A DNA stretch of 9,919 nucleotides from NCBI GenBank assembly GCA_037440885.1, contig JBBITI010000086.1:1-9919 (forward strand), given 5' to 3'. Numbering within the stretch: position 1 is the stretch's first letter; each line of letters begins with the position of its first letter. The DNA comes from JBBITI01 sp037440885 (lineage in GTDB: Bacteria; Chloroflexota; Dehalococcoidia; Dehalococcoidales; UBA2162). A program made the translations under genes and the position numbers. The notes below the pieces were generated by a model. The model was not told the origin of the DNA. It saw nothing but the letters and a program-made list of their open reading frames with translations, and searched no databases. Below, in pieces: positions 1-6,901 of the stretch.

Positions 1-47
<47 letters not shown>

Positions 48-124
48 TTTTTTAACTTTTCTCACCGGTTCGGTATATCTTCTTCATGCATGGTGCGTTA
101 TCGTTAATATCAAGCTGATTGTAA

Positions 125-153
125 TTGTGTTGCTGTACCTGCCGTGCTAGAAT
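125..153 (+). promoter_or_regulatory. Candidate sigma-70-type promoter with extended -10, upstream of dprA
   Basis: A -35-like hexamer TTGTGT (125-130) is followed by a 17-base spacer and a -10-like hexamer TAGAAT (148-153). TG at 145-146, one base before the hexamer, makes an extended -10. Spacer length and the TGn extension match the vegetative sigma-70 consensus. The -35 matches it in four of six positions, and the -10 in five of six. A start near 160 would give a leader of only about 16 bases before the dprA ATG. The prediction rests on sequence alone, but this is the only good candidate in the gap between the tRNA and dprA. Confidence 0.6.
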
Positions 154-175
154 CTTGTCTGTAAGATAAAATCAA

Positions 176-1297
176 ATGGATTTAACTGAACTTAAATATT
201 GGGTTGGTTTCACTCTGGTCCCGGGTATTGGTCGGGTAAGGTTCGGCCAGTTGCTTAATCAATTCGGCAGCATGGAAAAAGCCTGGCACTCTGACTCGTC
301 TGAGTTGCGTAACGCTGGTCTTGATGCCGGGTCGGTTAAGTCGATTGTTGCTTTTCGGCCTCAGATAGATACTGATGCCGAGATTGAAAAAATGTCGCTC
401 GCCGGGATCCATGCCTACACCTATCAGGACACCGCATATCCGGCCCGGTTGAAAGAAACTTACGATTATCCTCCGGTTATTTATGTCCGGGGTTCCTTTT
501 CCCCCCAGGATGAGTGGAGTATCGCTGTAGTGGGTACGCGCCATGCCACCGCCTACGGACGCCAGGTTACTGAAGAGATCGTCAGTGATCTTGCCCGGAG
601 TAAAATCACTGTTGTCAGCGGGCTTGCCCGGGGCATTGATACCATCGCTCATCGTACGTGCTTGGAATCCGGGGGGCGTACAATGGCCATCTTCGCTTGT
701 GGCCTCGATACTATTTATCCACCGGAAAATGCCCGGCTGGCTCGCCAGATTGTTGAAAACGGGGCTTTGATCAGCGAATATCCGCTTGGTATTAAGCCCA
801 GATCTGAGAATTTCCCTCGCCGTAACCGTATCATGAGCGGTCTTTGTCTTGGTACGCTCGTGATTGAAGCGGGTGAAAAAAGCGGTGCTTTGATCACGGC
901 GCAGATGGCCTTGGAACAGAACCGGGAAGTGTTTGCTGTTCCGGGAAGTATTTTGTCATCGGCCAGCATCGGGACCAATCGACTGCTCCAAGAAGGAGCA
1001 AAACTGGTCACTGATTATAAAGATATCTTGGAAGAACTGAATTTGATGACGGTTGACCGTCAGATTGAAATGAAGGAGTTGATACCGCCGACTGAAACTG
1101 AATCCATCCTGTTGAAACAGATGAGCGCAGAACCGGTCCACATAGATGAAATTTGCCGGCTGGCTAGTTTGCCGGCTGCCATGGTTAGCAGTACCCTGGC
1201 GATGATGGAACTGAAAGGAATGGTCAAACATCTCGGGGCGATGAATTATTCTTTGGCTCGCGAGACGCGCTCCCCGTATTCGGTCGAAGTCGGATAA
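176..1297 (+). CDS. dprA: DNA-processing protein DprA (Smf)
   Basis: DprA binds incoming single-stranded DNA in the cytoplasm, shields it and loads RecA during natural transformation. The family is also conserved in many bacteria not known to be transformable. The 373-residue product has the full three-part layout. There is an N-terminal helical, HhH-like region (about 1-70, with LVPGIGR at 14-20). A Rossmann-type core (about 80-290) carries VGTRHATAYGR (119-129), SGLARGIDTIAH (148-159), PRRNRIMSGL (214-223), FAVPGS (253-258) and GTNRLL (266-271). A C-terminal winged-helix segment (about 305-358) resembles the DprA C-terminal domain. An in-frame TAA at 167-169 makes ATG176 the first possible start. 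No clear Shine-Dalgarno sequence precedes it. It begins a tight plus-strand gene string, and topA starts 5 bases after its stop. Length and motifs look intact. Family assignment is secure, but whether the organism is competent cannot be told from here. Confidence 0.96.
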   Translation: MDLTELKYWVGFTLVPGIGRVRFGQLLNQFGSMEKAWHSDSSELRNAGLDAGSVKSIVAFRPQIDTDAEIEKMSLAGIHAYTYQDTAYPARLKETYDYPPVIYVRGSFSPQDEWSIAVVGTRHATAYGRQVTEEIVSDLARSKITVVSGLARGIDTIAHRTCLESGGRTMAIFACGLDTIYPPENARLARQIVENGALISEYPLGIKPRSENFPRRNRIMSGLCLGTLVIEAGEKSGALITAQMALEQNREVFAVPGSILSSASIGTNRLLQEGAKLVTDYKDILEELNLMTVDRQIEMKELIPPTETESILLKQMSAEPVHIDEICRLASLPAAMVSSTLAMMELKGMVKHLGAMNYSLARETRSPYSVEVG

Positions 1298-1302
1298 TCG
1301 CT

Positions 1303-3408
1303 ATGAAGAATAACCTTGTCATTGTTGAATCACCAGCTAAGGCACGGACACTGGCGCGCATTCTGGGTGGCACTTATGACCTTAAAGCATCAATGGGACA
1401 TATCAGGGACTTGCCGAAGAGCCAGCTCGGTGTCGAGATTGAAAACAATTTTTCTCCAAAATATGTGGTTCCCCGGGGCAAAAATAAACTGGTGCGCGAA
1501 TTAAAAGAAGCGGCTAAAGGAGCTTCGGTCATCTACCTGGCTACCGATCCCGATCGGGAGGGTGAAGCAATATCGTGGCACCTGGTCGAAATCACCCGTT
1601 CCGATAGTAAACGCTTCCGCCGCGTGGTTTTTCATGAGATTACCGAAGAGGCGATTCAGCAAGCTTTCAAACACCCGCGCGAAATTGACATGGGGCTGGT
1701 GAATGCCCAGCAAGCCCGGCGGGTACTGGATCGTCTTGTCGGTTATCAGATCAGCCCCCTGCTCTGGCGGAAGGTCAGGCGGGGCTTATCGGCCGGACGA
1801 GTTCAATCCGTTGCTCTGCGGATTATCGTCGATCGCGAACTGGAGATCGAGAAATTTGTCTCTGAAGAATACTGGTCGATTGAAGCCGAGTTGGCTAAAC
1901 AGGAGATCAGCGATGCCGCAGCTAGTTTCCGGGCGTCATTGGTCGGGCATCTTAACGGCAATAAAGTTCAACTTCATGATAGCGAAGAAGCGGATTCCCT
2001 GAAAAACAGACTGGATAAGGCGGTTTTCTCCGTACTCAAAGTAAAGGCCCGGACAGTGAATCGTCAGCCTCCGCCTCCTTTTATTACCAGTACCTTGCAG
2101 CAGGAGGCCTGGCGCAAGCTCCACTTTACAGCCGAACAGACGATGGCACTGGCCCAGCAGCTATATGAGGGATTATCTCTGGGTGACGAAGGTAGTGTCG
2201 GCTTGATTACTTACATGCGTACCGATTCCACTCATGTAGCCAGACCGGCGCTGGCGGAGAGCAGGGAGTATATCGCTGAAAAATATGGTAAAGAATACGT
2301 TCCTGCTCATGCCCGTACTTTCTCGGGTACCGTTAAAGGAGCCCAGGAAGCCCATGAAGCAATTCGACCGACCCGGGTGCATCGTGAGCCGTCTCAGATA
2401 AAACGGTTCCTGAATACCAATCAATACCACCTCTACGACCTGATTTGGAAACGGATGGTCGCTTCGCAGATGGCCGTTGCCGTATTTAATAACGTTACTA
2501 TCGATATTGAAGCTAAGTGTAAAGAACCCAGAGCCAATTATCTTTTCCGGGCTGCCAGTTCTGTGAATAGGTTTCCCGGTTATATCCTTGTTTACACCGA
2601 AGGCAGAGATACGGATGAAGAAGAAGAAAGAGATTCTCGTCTCCCCGCCCTTTCTGATGGTGACGCCCTTGCCTTGGTACAAATTATCCCGGCACAGCAT
2701 TTTACCCAACCACTGCCCAGATATACTGAAGCTACTCTCATCAAGACACTGGAACACTACGGCATTGGCCGCCCGAGTACTTACGCCCCGATCATTTCTA
2801 CGTTAAGAGAAAGAGAATATATTGTGAAATATGACGGTAGTCTAAAGCCTACCGAATTGGGAGTAATTATCACCGGTCTTCTAAGACAGTACTTCCCGGA
2901 TATTGTCGATATCCAGTTTACCGCCCGGATGGAGAATGAGCTTGATGAGATAGCTGAGCAGAAACGCGATTGGGTCGGTGCTGTTCAGGAATTCTATGCC
3001 CCTTTCCAGGTTAATCTTGGTAAAGCCGCCACTGAGATGGAAAGGGTAAAAATCCCGGACGAGGTTACAGAGGAAAAGTGTCTCCAATGTGGGAAACCCA
3101 TGGTCGTAAAAAATGGTCGCTTTGGTAAGTTTATTGCTTGTAGTGGTTATCCGGAGTGTAAATTTACCAGGTCGTTCCAGAAAAAAACAGGGGTGAAGTG
3201 TCCGAAGTGTGGCACCGGTGATCTTGTCCAGCGCATAAGCAAGAAGAAGAAGACATTTTACGGCTGTAGTAATTATCCGCAATGTGATTTTGTGATGAAC
3301 ACGAAACCGTTGCCTGATCCTTGCCCTAAGTGCGGCAGTATCTTGGCGGTTTTCCGCGATAAATATGCCAGGTGCACGAAGTGTGATTATCGGACTAAAT
3401 TAACCTGA
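1303..3408 (+). CDS. topA: DNA topoisomerase I (type IA)
   Basis: This enzyme relaxes negatively supercoiled DNA by cutting one strand through a 5'-phosphotyrosine link and passing the other strand. The 701-residue protein opens with the Toprim domain: NLVIVESPAKA (4-14) with Glu9, and DPDREGE (82-88) with the acidic metal-binding residues Asp82, Asp84 and Glu86. HEIT (111-114) and SAGRVQSVALR (163-173) follow. The active-site segment GLITYMRTDSTHV (300-312) places the catalytic tyrosine at 304 and its partner arginine at 306. The C terminus holds three Cys4 zinc ribbons. Two are canonical (C593/C596/C613/C619 and C633/C636/C655/C661). The third is spaced differently (C674/C677/C691/C694). 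Reverse gyrase is excluded because there is no helicase domain, and topoisomerase III is less likely given the zinc ribbons. The start is fixed by the Toprim motif only a few residues in. Translation is probably coupled to dprA, 5 bases upstream, since only a weak GGA (1292-1294) precedes the ATG. Confidence 0.98.
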   Translation: MKNNLVIVESPAKARTLARILGGTYDLKASMGHIRDLPKSQLGVEIENNFSPKYVVPRGKNKLVRELKEAAKGASVIYLATDPDREGEAISWHLVEITRSDSKRFRRVVFHEITEEAIQQAFKHPREIDMGLVNAQQARRVLDRLVGYQISPLLWRKVRRGLSAGRVQSVALRIIVDRELEIEKFVSEEYWSIEAELAKQEISDAAASFRASLVGHLNGNKVQLHDSEEADSLKNRLDKAVFSVLKVKARTVNRQPPPPFITSTLQQEAWRKLHFTAEQTMALAQQLYEGLSLGDEGSVGLITYMRTDSTHVARPALAESREYIAEKYGKEYVPAHARTFSGTVKGAQEAHEAIRPTRVHREPSQIKRFLNTNQYHLYDLIWKRMVASQMAVAVFNNVTIDIEAKCKEPRANYLFRAASSVNRFPGYILVYTEGRDTDEEEERDSRLPALSDGDALALVQIIPAQHFTQPLPRYTEATLIKTLEHYGIGRPSTYAPIISTLREREYIVKYDGSLKPTELGVIITGLLRQYFPDIVDIQFTARMENELDEIAEQKRDWVGAVQEFYAPFQVNLGKAATEMERVKIPDEVTEEKCLQCGKPMVVKNGRFGKFIACSGYPECKFTRSFQKKTGVKCPKCGTGDLVQRISKKKKTFYGCSNYPQCDFVMNTKPLPDPCPKCGSILAVFRDKYARCTKCDYRTKLT

Positions 3409-3415
3409 GCCGGCT

Positions 3416-4345
3416 ATGTCTGACTTTTTTGCTAAATTTATCGAGTATCTGAAAGTCGAACGTAATGCGTCTGTTTATACTGTACGGAACTACCGGGGTG
3501 ATCTCATCGGTTTTTTTAGTTTCCTCAAAGATAAAAATATCGTTTCCCTTGATGAGGTTGACAAAAACGATATCCGGGACTATCTGGGGCTTTTAATGGG
3601 ACAGGGCATCGCCCGTTCCAGTATCGCTCGTAAATTGTCCGCTGTCCGTTCCCTTTACCGTTATTTGCAGCGCGAGGAGTTGGTCCACAACAGTCCCGCT
3701 GCCACCATCTCTTCGCCTAAATTGGATCGCAGACTTCCCAACTTTTTACCCCCTGAAGAAGTAGCCCGTATGATTGAAAATCCTGATACCGCAAAGCCGG
3801 CCGGGATGCGCGATCGGGCTTTCATGGAGTTGTTGTACGCTTCGGGACTGCGTGTTAGCGAGTTGGTTAACCTGGATCTTGACCGGATTAACCTGGAAAC
3901 CAGGGAGATCCGGGTCTGGGGAAAAGGTGCCAAAGAAAGAGTTGTTTTAATGGGTGAGCCGGCAGCGACAGCCCTGGCCCTTTATCTCGAACAAGGCCGT
4001 CCCAGGCTGGCGCGCCAAGCACACCCGGCAGTATTTTTGAATAAGAACGGTGGCCGGTTGACTGTCAGGAGCATTCAGAATAAAGCGCGTCAGTATGCCC
4101 GGATCGCCGGGATTGACAAAGATGTTCATCCGCACATGGTGCGCCACACCTTTGCAACTCATTTGTTGAATGGCGGTGCTGACTTGCGTGTGGTCCAGGA
4201 ACTCCTCGGTCACGCCAGCCTGAGTTCGACTCAAATCTATACGCATATCAGTAAAAACCAGGCAAAGAAGATCTACCTGGCAGCGCACCCTTTGGCTCGC
4301 GAAGGTAACAGTGAACCGGAAACAGTAAATAATAGTTTATCCTGA
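3416..4345 (+). CDS. xerC: Site-specific tyrosine recombinase, XerC type
   Basis: Xer recombinases resolve chromosome dimers at the dif site near the terminus, acting as a XerC-XerD pair with FtsK. The 309-residue product has an N-terminal SAM-like core-binding domain (about 1-90) and a C-terminal catalytic domain. All catalytic positions are present: Arg146 in ASGLRVSEL, Lys170 in WGKGAKER, His240 and Arg243 in HPHMVRHTFATHLL, His266 in LGHASLSSTQIYTHI, and the nucleophile Tyr275. The spacing matches E. coli XerD (148/172/244/247/270/279) shifted by two to four residues. Length is normal and no integrase-type extension is present, which argues for a housekeeping Xer rather than a phage integrase. 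The XerC label rests on position, because Bacillus-type genomes carry xerC (codV) shortly after dprA-topA. A XerD or single-Xer role cannot be excluded. It starts 7 bases after topA with no obvious Shine-Dalgarno sequence, so coupling is likely. Confidence 0.9.
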   Translation: MSDFFAKFIEYLKVERNASVYTVRNYRGDLIGFFSFLKDKNIVSLDEVDKNDIRDYLGLLMGQGIARSSIARKLSAVRSLYRYLQREELVHNSPAATISSPKLDRRLPNFLPPEEVARMIENPDTAKPAGMRDRAFMELLYASGLRVSELVNLDLDRINLETREIRVWGKGAKERVVLMGEPAATALALYLEQGRPRLARQAHPAVFLNKNGGRLTVRSIQNKARQYARIAGIDKDVHPHMVRHTFATHLLNGGADLRVVQELLGHASLSSTQIYTHISKNQAKKIYLAAHPLAREGNSEPETVNNSLS

Positions 4346-4348
4346 AAT

Positions 4349-4355
4349 GAAAGGA
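4349..4355 (+). promoter_or_regulatory. Ribosome binding site of the Xaa-Pro aminopeptidase gene (supports a TTG start)
   Basis: GAAAGGA lies just after the xerC stop (TGA 4343-4345) and 11 bases before TTG4367. The same frame meets that TGA upstream with no ATG or GTG between, so TTG4367 is the only standard start that keeps the N terminus of the enzyme. The nearby ATG at 4347 and TTG at 4362 both run into the TGA at 4368-4370. The spacing is a little long. Confidence 0.6.
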
Positions 4356-4366
4356 ATACGATTGGT

Positions 4367-5446
4367 TTGAACAGTATTAGCCGGACAAATAGCCTGCGAC
4401 AAAGATTGATCGAAAAAAACCTGGACGGGGTTTTTATTTCCCAGCCGGAGAACCGCTTTTATTTATCCGGCTTTAACGGATCTGCCGGTTATCTGCTGGT
4501 AACCCCGAAACTCGCTATTCTGGCTACTGATTTTCGTTATTTCGAGCAAAGCGGTATTCAGGCCCCGGATTATACATTATTCCCCATCGCCGGAAAAACC
4601 GAGGAATGGTTTCCCAGGCTTATCGGCGATATTTCGATCAAGCGTTTGGGGTTTGAAGCGGATAATTTGACGGTTTCCTTCGGGCGTCAGCTCACCGAAG
4701 CCCTGCATAAAGTTGGCTCGAATATCGAAATGGTTCCGGTCGACGGCCTCGTCGATTCACTGCGGGTTATCAAAGAACCTGCGGAGATCGATGTAATAGA
4801 AAAAGCCGTAAAAATCAGCGATCAGGCGATCGAATATATCGCCGGTGTTATCCAACCGGGTATGACCGAAAAGGAAGTTGCCTGGAAAATCGAGAAATTC
4901 ATGCGGGAAAACGGCAGCCAGCCGCTTCCCTTCGACATCATCGTCGCCGCCGGTCCCAACTCCGCCCTGCCCCATGCCCAACCATCCGAGCGTAAAATCA
5001 ACCCCGGAGAGCCTATTGTCATGGATTTCGGAGCGAAGGTTGGCGGTTATGCCAGCGACATCACCCGGACGATTTGTCTCGGCACTCCGGACGCTAACTT
5101 CAGAAAAATATATGATACTGTCCTCGGCGCTCAACTCACCGCCCTTAGCTTGATTCAGGAAGGTGTCACCGGAGAAGCCGCTGACAGTTATGCCCGAACC
5201 GTTATCAAAGAAGCAGGTCAAGGCGAGAAATTCGGCCATTCGCTCGGTCATGGGGTTGGTCTGGCCGTCCACGAATCCCCCCGGCTTGGTCCCAATTCGC
5301 CGGATATCCTGAAATCCGGCATGGTCTTCAGTGTCGAACCGGGTGTCTACATCCCGGGTTGGGGTGGTGTCCGTATCGAAGACCTGGTCACTATTCAAGA
5401 CGGAAAGCTTAAAGTGCTATCTCAGGCTGCTAAGATAGGGTTATGA
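4367..5446 (+). CDS. Xaa-Pro aminopeptidase / M24B family metallopeptidase (PepP/PepQ-like)
   Basis: This is a cytoplasmic enzyme of the pita-bread fold that probably removes an N-terminal residue next to proline, or splits Xaa-Pro dipeptides, using two metal ions. The 359 residues split into a creatinase-type N-terminal domain (about 7-130, with FYLSGFNGSAG at 31-41) and a catalytic domain (about 140-352). All five expected metal ligands are visible: Asp220 in VMDFGAKVGGY, Asp231 in SDITRT, His295 in LGHGVGLAVHE, Glu324 in SVEPGVY and Glu338 in VRIEDL. His302 is the usual substrate-binding histidine. The length matches short bacterial PepQ/YpdF-type enzymes and is well below the roughly 440 residues of E. 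coli PepP. Sequence alone does not separate aminopeptidase from dipeptidase, so no symbol is given. The start is TTG, chosen from the site at 4349-4355 and the upstream stop. It lies 21 bases after xerC in the same string. Confidence 0.93.
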   Translation: MNSISRTNSLRQRLIEKNLDGVFISQPENRFYLSGFNGSAGYLLVTPKLAILATDFRYFEQSGIQAPDYTLFPIAGKTEEWFPRLIGDISIKRLGFEADNLTVSFGRQLTEALHKVGSNIEMVPVDGLVDSLRVIKEPAEIDVIEKAVKISDQAIEYIAGVIQPGMTEKEVAWKIEKFMRENGSQPLPFDIIVAAGPNSALPHAQPSERKINPGEPIVMDFGAKVGGYASDITRTICLGTPDANFRKIYDTVLGAQLTALSLIQEGVTGEAADSYARTVIKEAGQGEKFGHSLGHGVGLAVHESPRLGPNSPDILKSGMVFSVEPGVYIPGWGGVRIEDLVTIQDGKLKVLSQAAKIGL

Positions 5447-5470
5447 ACCGGTAGATCTGGGAATATCTGT

Positions 5471-5477
5471 AAAAGGA
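5471..5477 (+). promoter_or_regulatory. Ribosome binding site of the PHP-domain gene (favours ATG5483)
   Basis: AAAAGGA sits 5 bases before ATG5483 and only 2 bases before the adjacent in-frame TTG5480. The spacing favours ATG5483, which shortens the product by one residue compared with a TTG start. Confidence 0.6.
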
Positions 5478-5482
5478 CGTTG

Positions 5483-6139
5483 ATGGAAGGACTTCTGCGG
5501 GCTGATTTTCATATTCACACCAGGTTCTCTATGGACTCCAACGCAACCCTGGAGGAAATCATCAAGCGCTGTCAGGCGACCGGTATCAACTGTATCGCCG
5601 TCACTGACCATAATGCGATTGAAGGCGCGCTTGAAATGAAAAAGATCGCCCCTTTTACTGTAATTCCCGGCGAAGAAATCTTGACGCCCGACGGTGAGAT
5701 CATCGGTTATTTTTTGAAAGAATGGATCCCCAGTGGTCAGCCGGTTGAAAAAGTCATCGCCGCAATTAAAGCGCAAGGCGGTCTGGTTGGTATCCCTCAT
5801 CCCTTCGACACCTTTCGCGGTTTAAAAAATAGAAGCACGGAAACTATGGCACAACTGGGTTCGCAAGTGGATGTAGTCGAAGTCTTCAATGCCCGTAGCT
5901 TGCTCCCTTGGGATTCTGATAAAGCTCTTAGATATGCTCGGGCACACAATTTGCCGATGACCGCCGGCAGTGATGCCCACACCCCGCACGAGATCGGCAA
6001 GACCTATGTTGAAATGCCACCGTTTACAGGTAAAGAGTCTTTTTTAACTTCGTTGCGCCGCGCCCGGATTCAGCGTTGTCGTTCCAGCCCGTTCGTTCAT
6101 GCCTATACCGTGATGGCCAAAATTATCAAAGCCTTTTGA
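5483..6139 (+). CDS. PHP-domain metal-dependent phosphoesterase
   Basis: The polymerase-and-histidinol-phosphatase fold hydrolyses phosphate esters with a di- or trinuclear metal centre. Free-standing members include nucleoside 3',5'-bisphosphate phosphatases and 5'-3' RNases of the YciV (RNase AM) type, along with many of unknown substrate. In the 218-residue product all four PHP motifs can be read: DFHIHTRFS (8-16, His10 and His12), AVTDHNAIEG (39-48, Asp42 and His43), PGEE (62-65, Glu64) with IPHP (104-107, His106), and GSDAHTPHEIG (162-172, Asp164 and His166). Little follows the last motif beyond an Arg-rich segment (about 189-200). It is shorter than YciV (about 290 residues), so the substrate is open, and it is too short to be a DNA polymerase subunit. 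The gene starts 36 bases after the aminopeptidase and ends the plus-strand string, 27 bases before the terminator. The metal ligands look complete, so the protein is probably active. Confidence 0.88.
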   Translation: MEGLLRADFHIHTRFSMDSNATLEEIIKRCQATGINCIAVTDHNAIEGALEMKKIAPFTVIPGEEILTPDGEIIGYFLKEWIPSGQPVEKVIAAIKAQGGLVGIPHPFDTFRGLKNRSTETMAQLGSQVDVVEVFNARSLLPWDSDKALRYARAHNLPMTAGSDAHTPHEIGKTYVEMPPFTGKESFLTSLRRARIQRCRSSPFVHAYTVMAKIIKAF

Positions 6140-6166
6140 AAATTATCTGATTAATCTTCTAATAGC

Positions 6167-6195
6167 AAAGGACGGGTTGTAAACCCGTCCTTTTT
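6167..6195 (+). terminator. Intrinsic terminator between converging operons
   Basis: A perfect 12-bp stem pairs 6167-6178 with 6182-6193 around a 3-base GTA loop. Its GC-rich middle is GGACGGG/CCCGTCC. On the plus strand a T run (6191-6195) overlaps the base of the stem and continues as TATATA. This is a textbook rho-independent terminator for the string ending at 6139. Read on the minus strand, the same hairpin could also stop transcription coming from clpP (ending at 6281). There the T tract is only three bases, so termination in that direction should be weaker. Confidence 0.92.
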
Positions 6196-6280
6196 ATATA
6201 CCCGCTTCTTAATGCTCTGAGACGAAACTGAGAGATTGTTTGTCTGATATTAAGTACCGTTCTTCGGGCGATATGTTCCT

Positions 6281-6901
6281 TTACTTCTTTTCTTCGCTTT
6301 TTTCGGGCTTGGCCAGTATTTCATCGATCAGACCGTATTCTACCGCCTGGGTCGGGTTGAGATAGAAATCCCGGTCGGTGTCGTGGGAAATCTTGTCGAT
6401 TGTTTGTCCGGTGTGTTTCGCGATAATACTGCGTATCATTTCTTGCAGGCGTAGAATCTCCCTCGCCGCAATTTCTATGTCGGTAGCTTGACCTTGTGCC
6501 CCGCTCATAACCTGATGCATGTGAATGGTGGAATGTGGCAAGGCATAGCGTTTGCCCTTGGCTCCGGCGCTTAAAAGCACTGTCGCCATACTGGCGGCCA
6601 TCCCTACACAGATCGTTGAAACCGGAGCGCGGATCAATTGCATCGTATCGTAAATGGCCAGGCCGGAAGTGACGCTCCCTCCCGGGCTCTGAATGTACAG
6701 GCTGATGTCTTTGTCCGGATCTTCTCGCTCCAGGTAAAGCAGTTGCGCAATGATCGTGTTTGCGACCGCGTCGTTGATCGGGGTAAAAAGCATGATAATT
6801 CGTTCTCTGAGTAACAGCGAATAAATATCCCAGTGCCTTTCTCCCCTCGGACTATTTTCGATGACCCCCGGTATTATGTCATATGGATTGATGATGCTCA
6901 T
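6281..6901 (-). CDS. clpP: ATP-dependent Clp protease, proteolytic subunit ClpP
   Basis: ClpP forms the barrel-shaped, 14-subunit serine protease that degrades proteins fed to it by AAA+ unfoldases such as ClpX or ClpC. The 206-residue product has the full catalytic triad: Ser104 in VGMAASMA, His129 in IHMHQVMSG and Asp178 in DTDRDFY. The spacings of 25 and 49 residues equal those of E. coli Ser97-His122-Asp171. The handle and gate region SPGGSVTSGLAIYD (72-85) and the AVEYGLIDEIL segment (186-196) are typical. The C terminus ends in a Lys/Glu-rich tail (198-206). Its ATG overlaps the tig stop in ATGA and is preceded by a strong Shine-Dalgarno sequence (6912-6918), so translation is likely coupled to tig. 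It is the last gene of the minus-strand string. No unfoldase gene follows, whereas tig-clpP-clpX is the common bacterial order. Confidence 0.98.
   Translation of the reverse strand: MSIINPYDIIPGVIENSPRGERHWDIYSLLLRERIIMLFTPINDAVANTIIAQLLYLEREDPDKDISLYIQSPGGSVTSGLAIYDTMQLIRAPVSTICVGMAASMATVLLSAGAKGKRYALPHSTIHMHQVMSGAQGQATDIEIAAREILRLQEMIRSIIAKHTGQTIDKISHDTDRDFYLNPTQAVEYGLIDEILAKPEKSEEKK

Noticed and set aside
48..60. T run after the tRNA as an intrinsic terminator
   Set aside because: There are six T after the CCA, but the only hairpins before them are the tRNA's own arms, and the 4-bp hairpin at 64-74 follows rather than precedes the run. A real tRNA terminator is possible but not supported.
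85..92. Eight-base palindrome CATGCATG as an operator
   Set aside because: A single short palindrome without repeats or a known match is expected by chance, and it lies upstream of the promoter rather than over it.
182..652. A 156-codon open frame on the minus strand opposite dprA
   Set aside because: It is antisense to the conserved first half of DprA, with no motif or start signal.
2173..2757. A 194-codon open frame on the minus strand inside topA
   Set aside because: It lies wholly opposite the TopA region containing and following the active-site tyrosine, and the translation has no familiar motif.
3416..4345. Tyrosine recombinase as the integrase of a mobile element
   Set aside because: Its length is that of a housekeeping Xer protein. 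It sits in a tight conserved gene string, and there are no attachment repeats, excisionase or cargo genes. The tRNA at the left edge has no duplicated 3' end that I can see in the window.
4757..5398. A 213-codon open frame on the minus strand, opposite the aminopeptidase gene
   Set aside because: It is antisense to a gene with all catalytic residues intact, shows no recognisable domain and has no ribosome site. It is a shadow of the codon use on the other strand.
6215..6234. Second hairpin (CTCTGAG ... CTGAGAG) between the converging genes
   Set aside because: It has a central G-G mismatch and no T tract on either strand, so it is unlikely to be a terminator.
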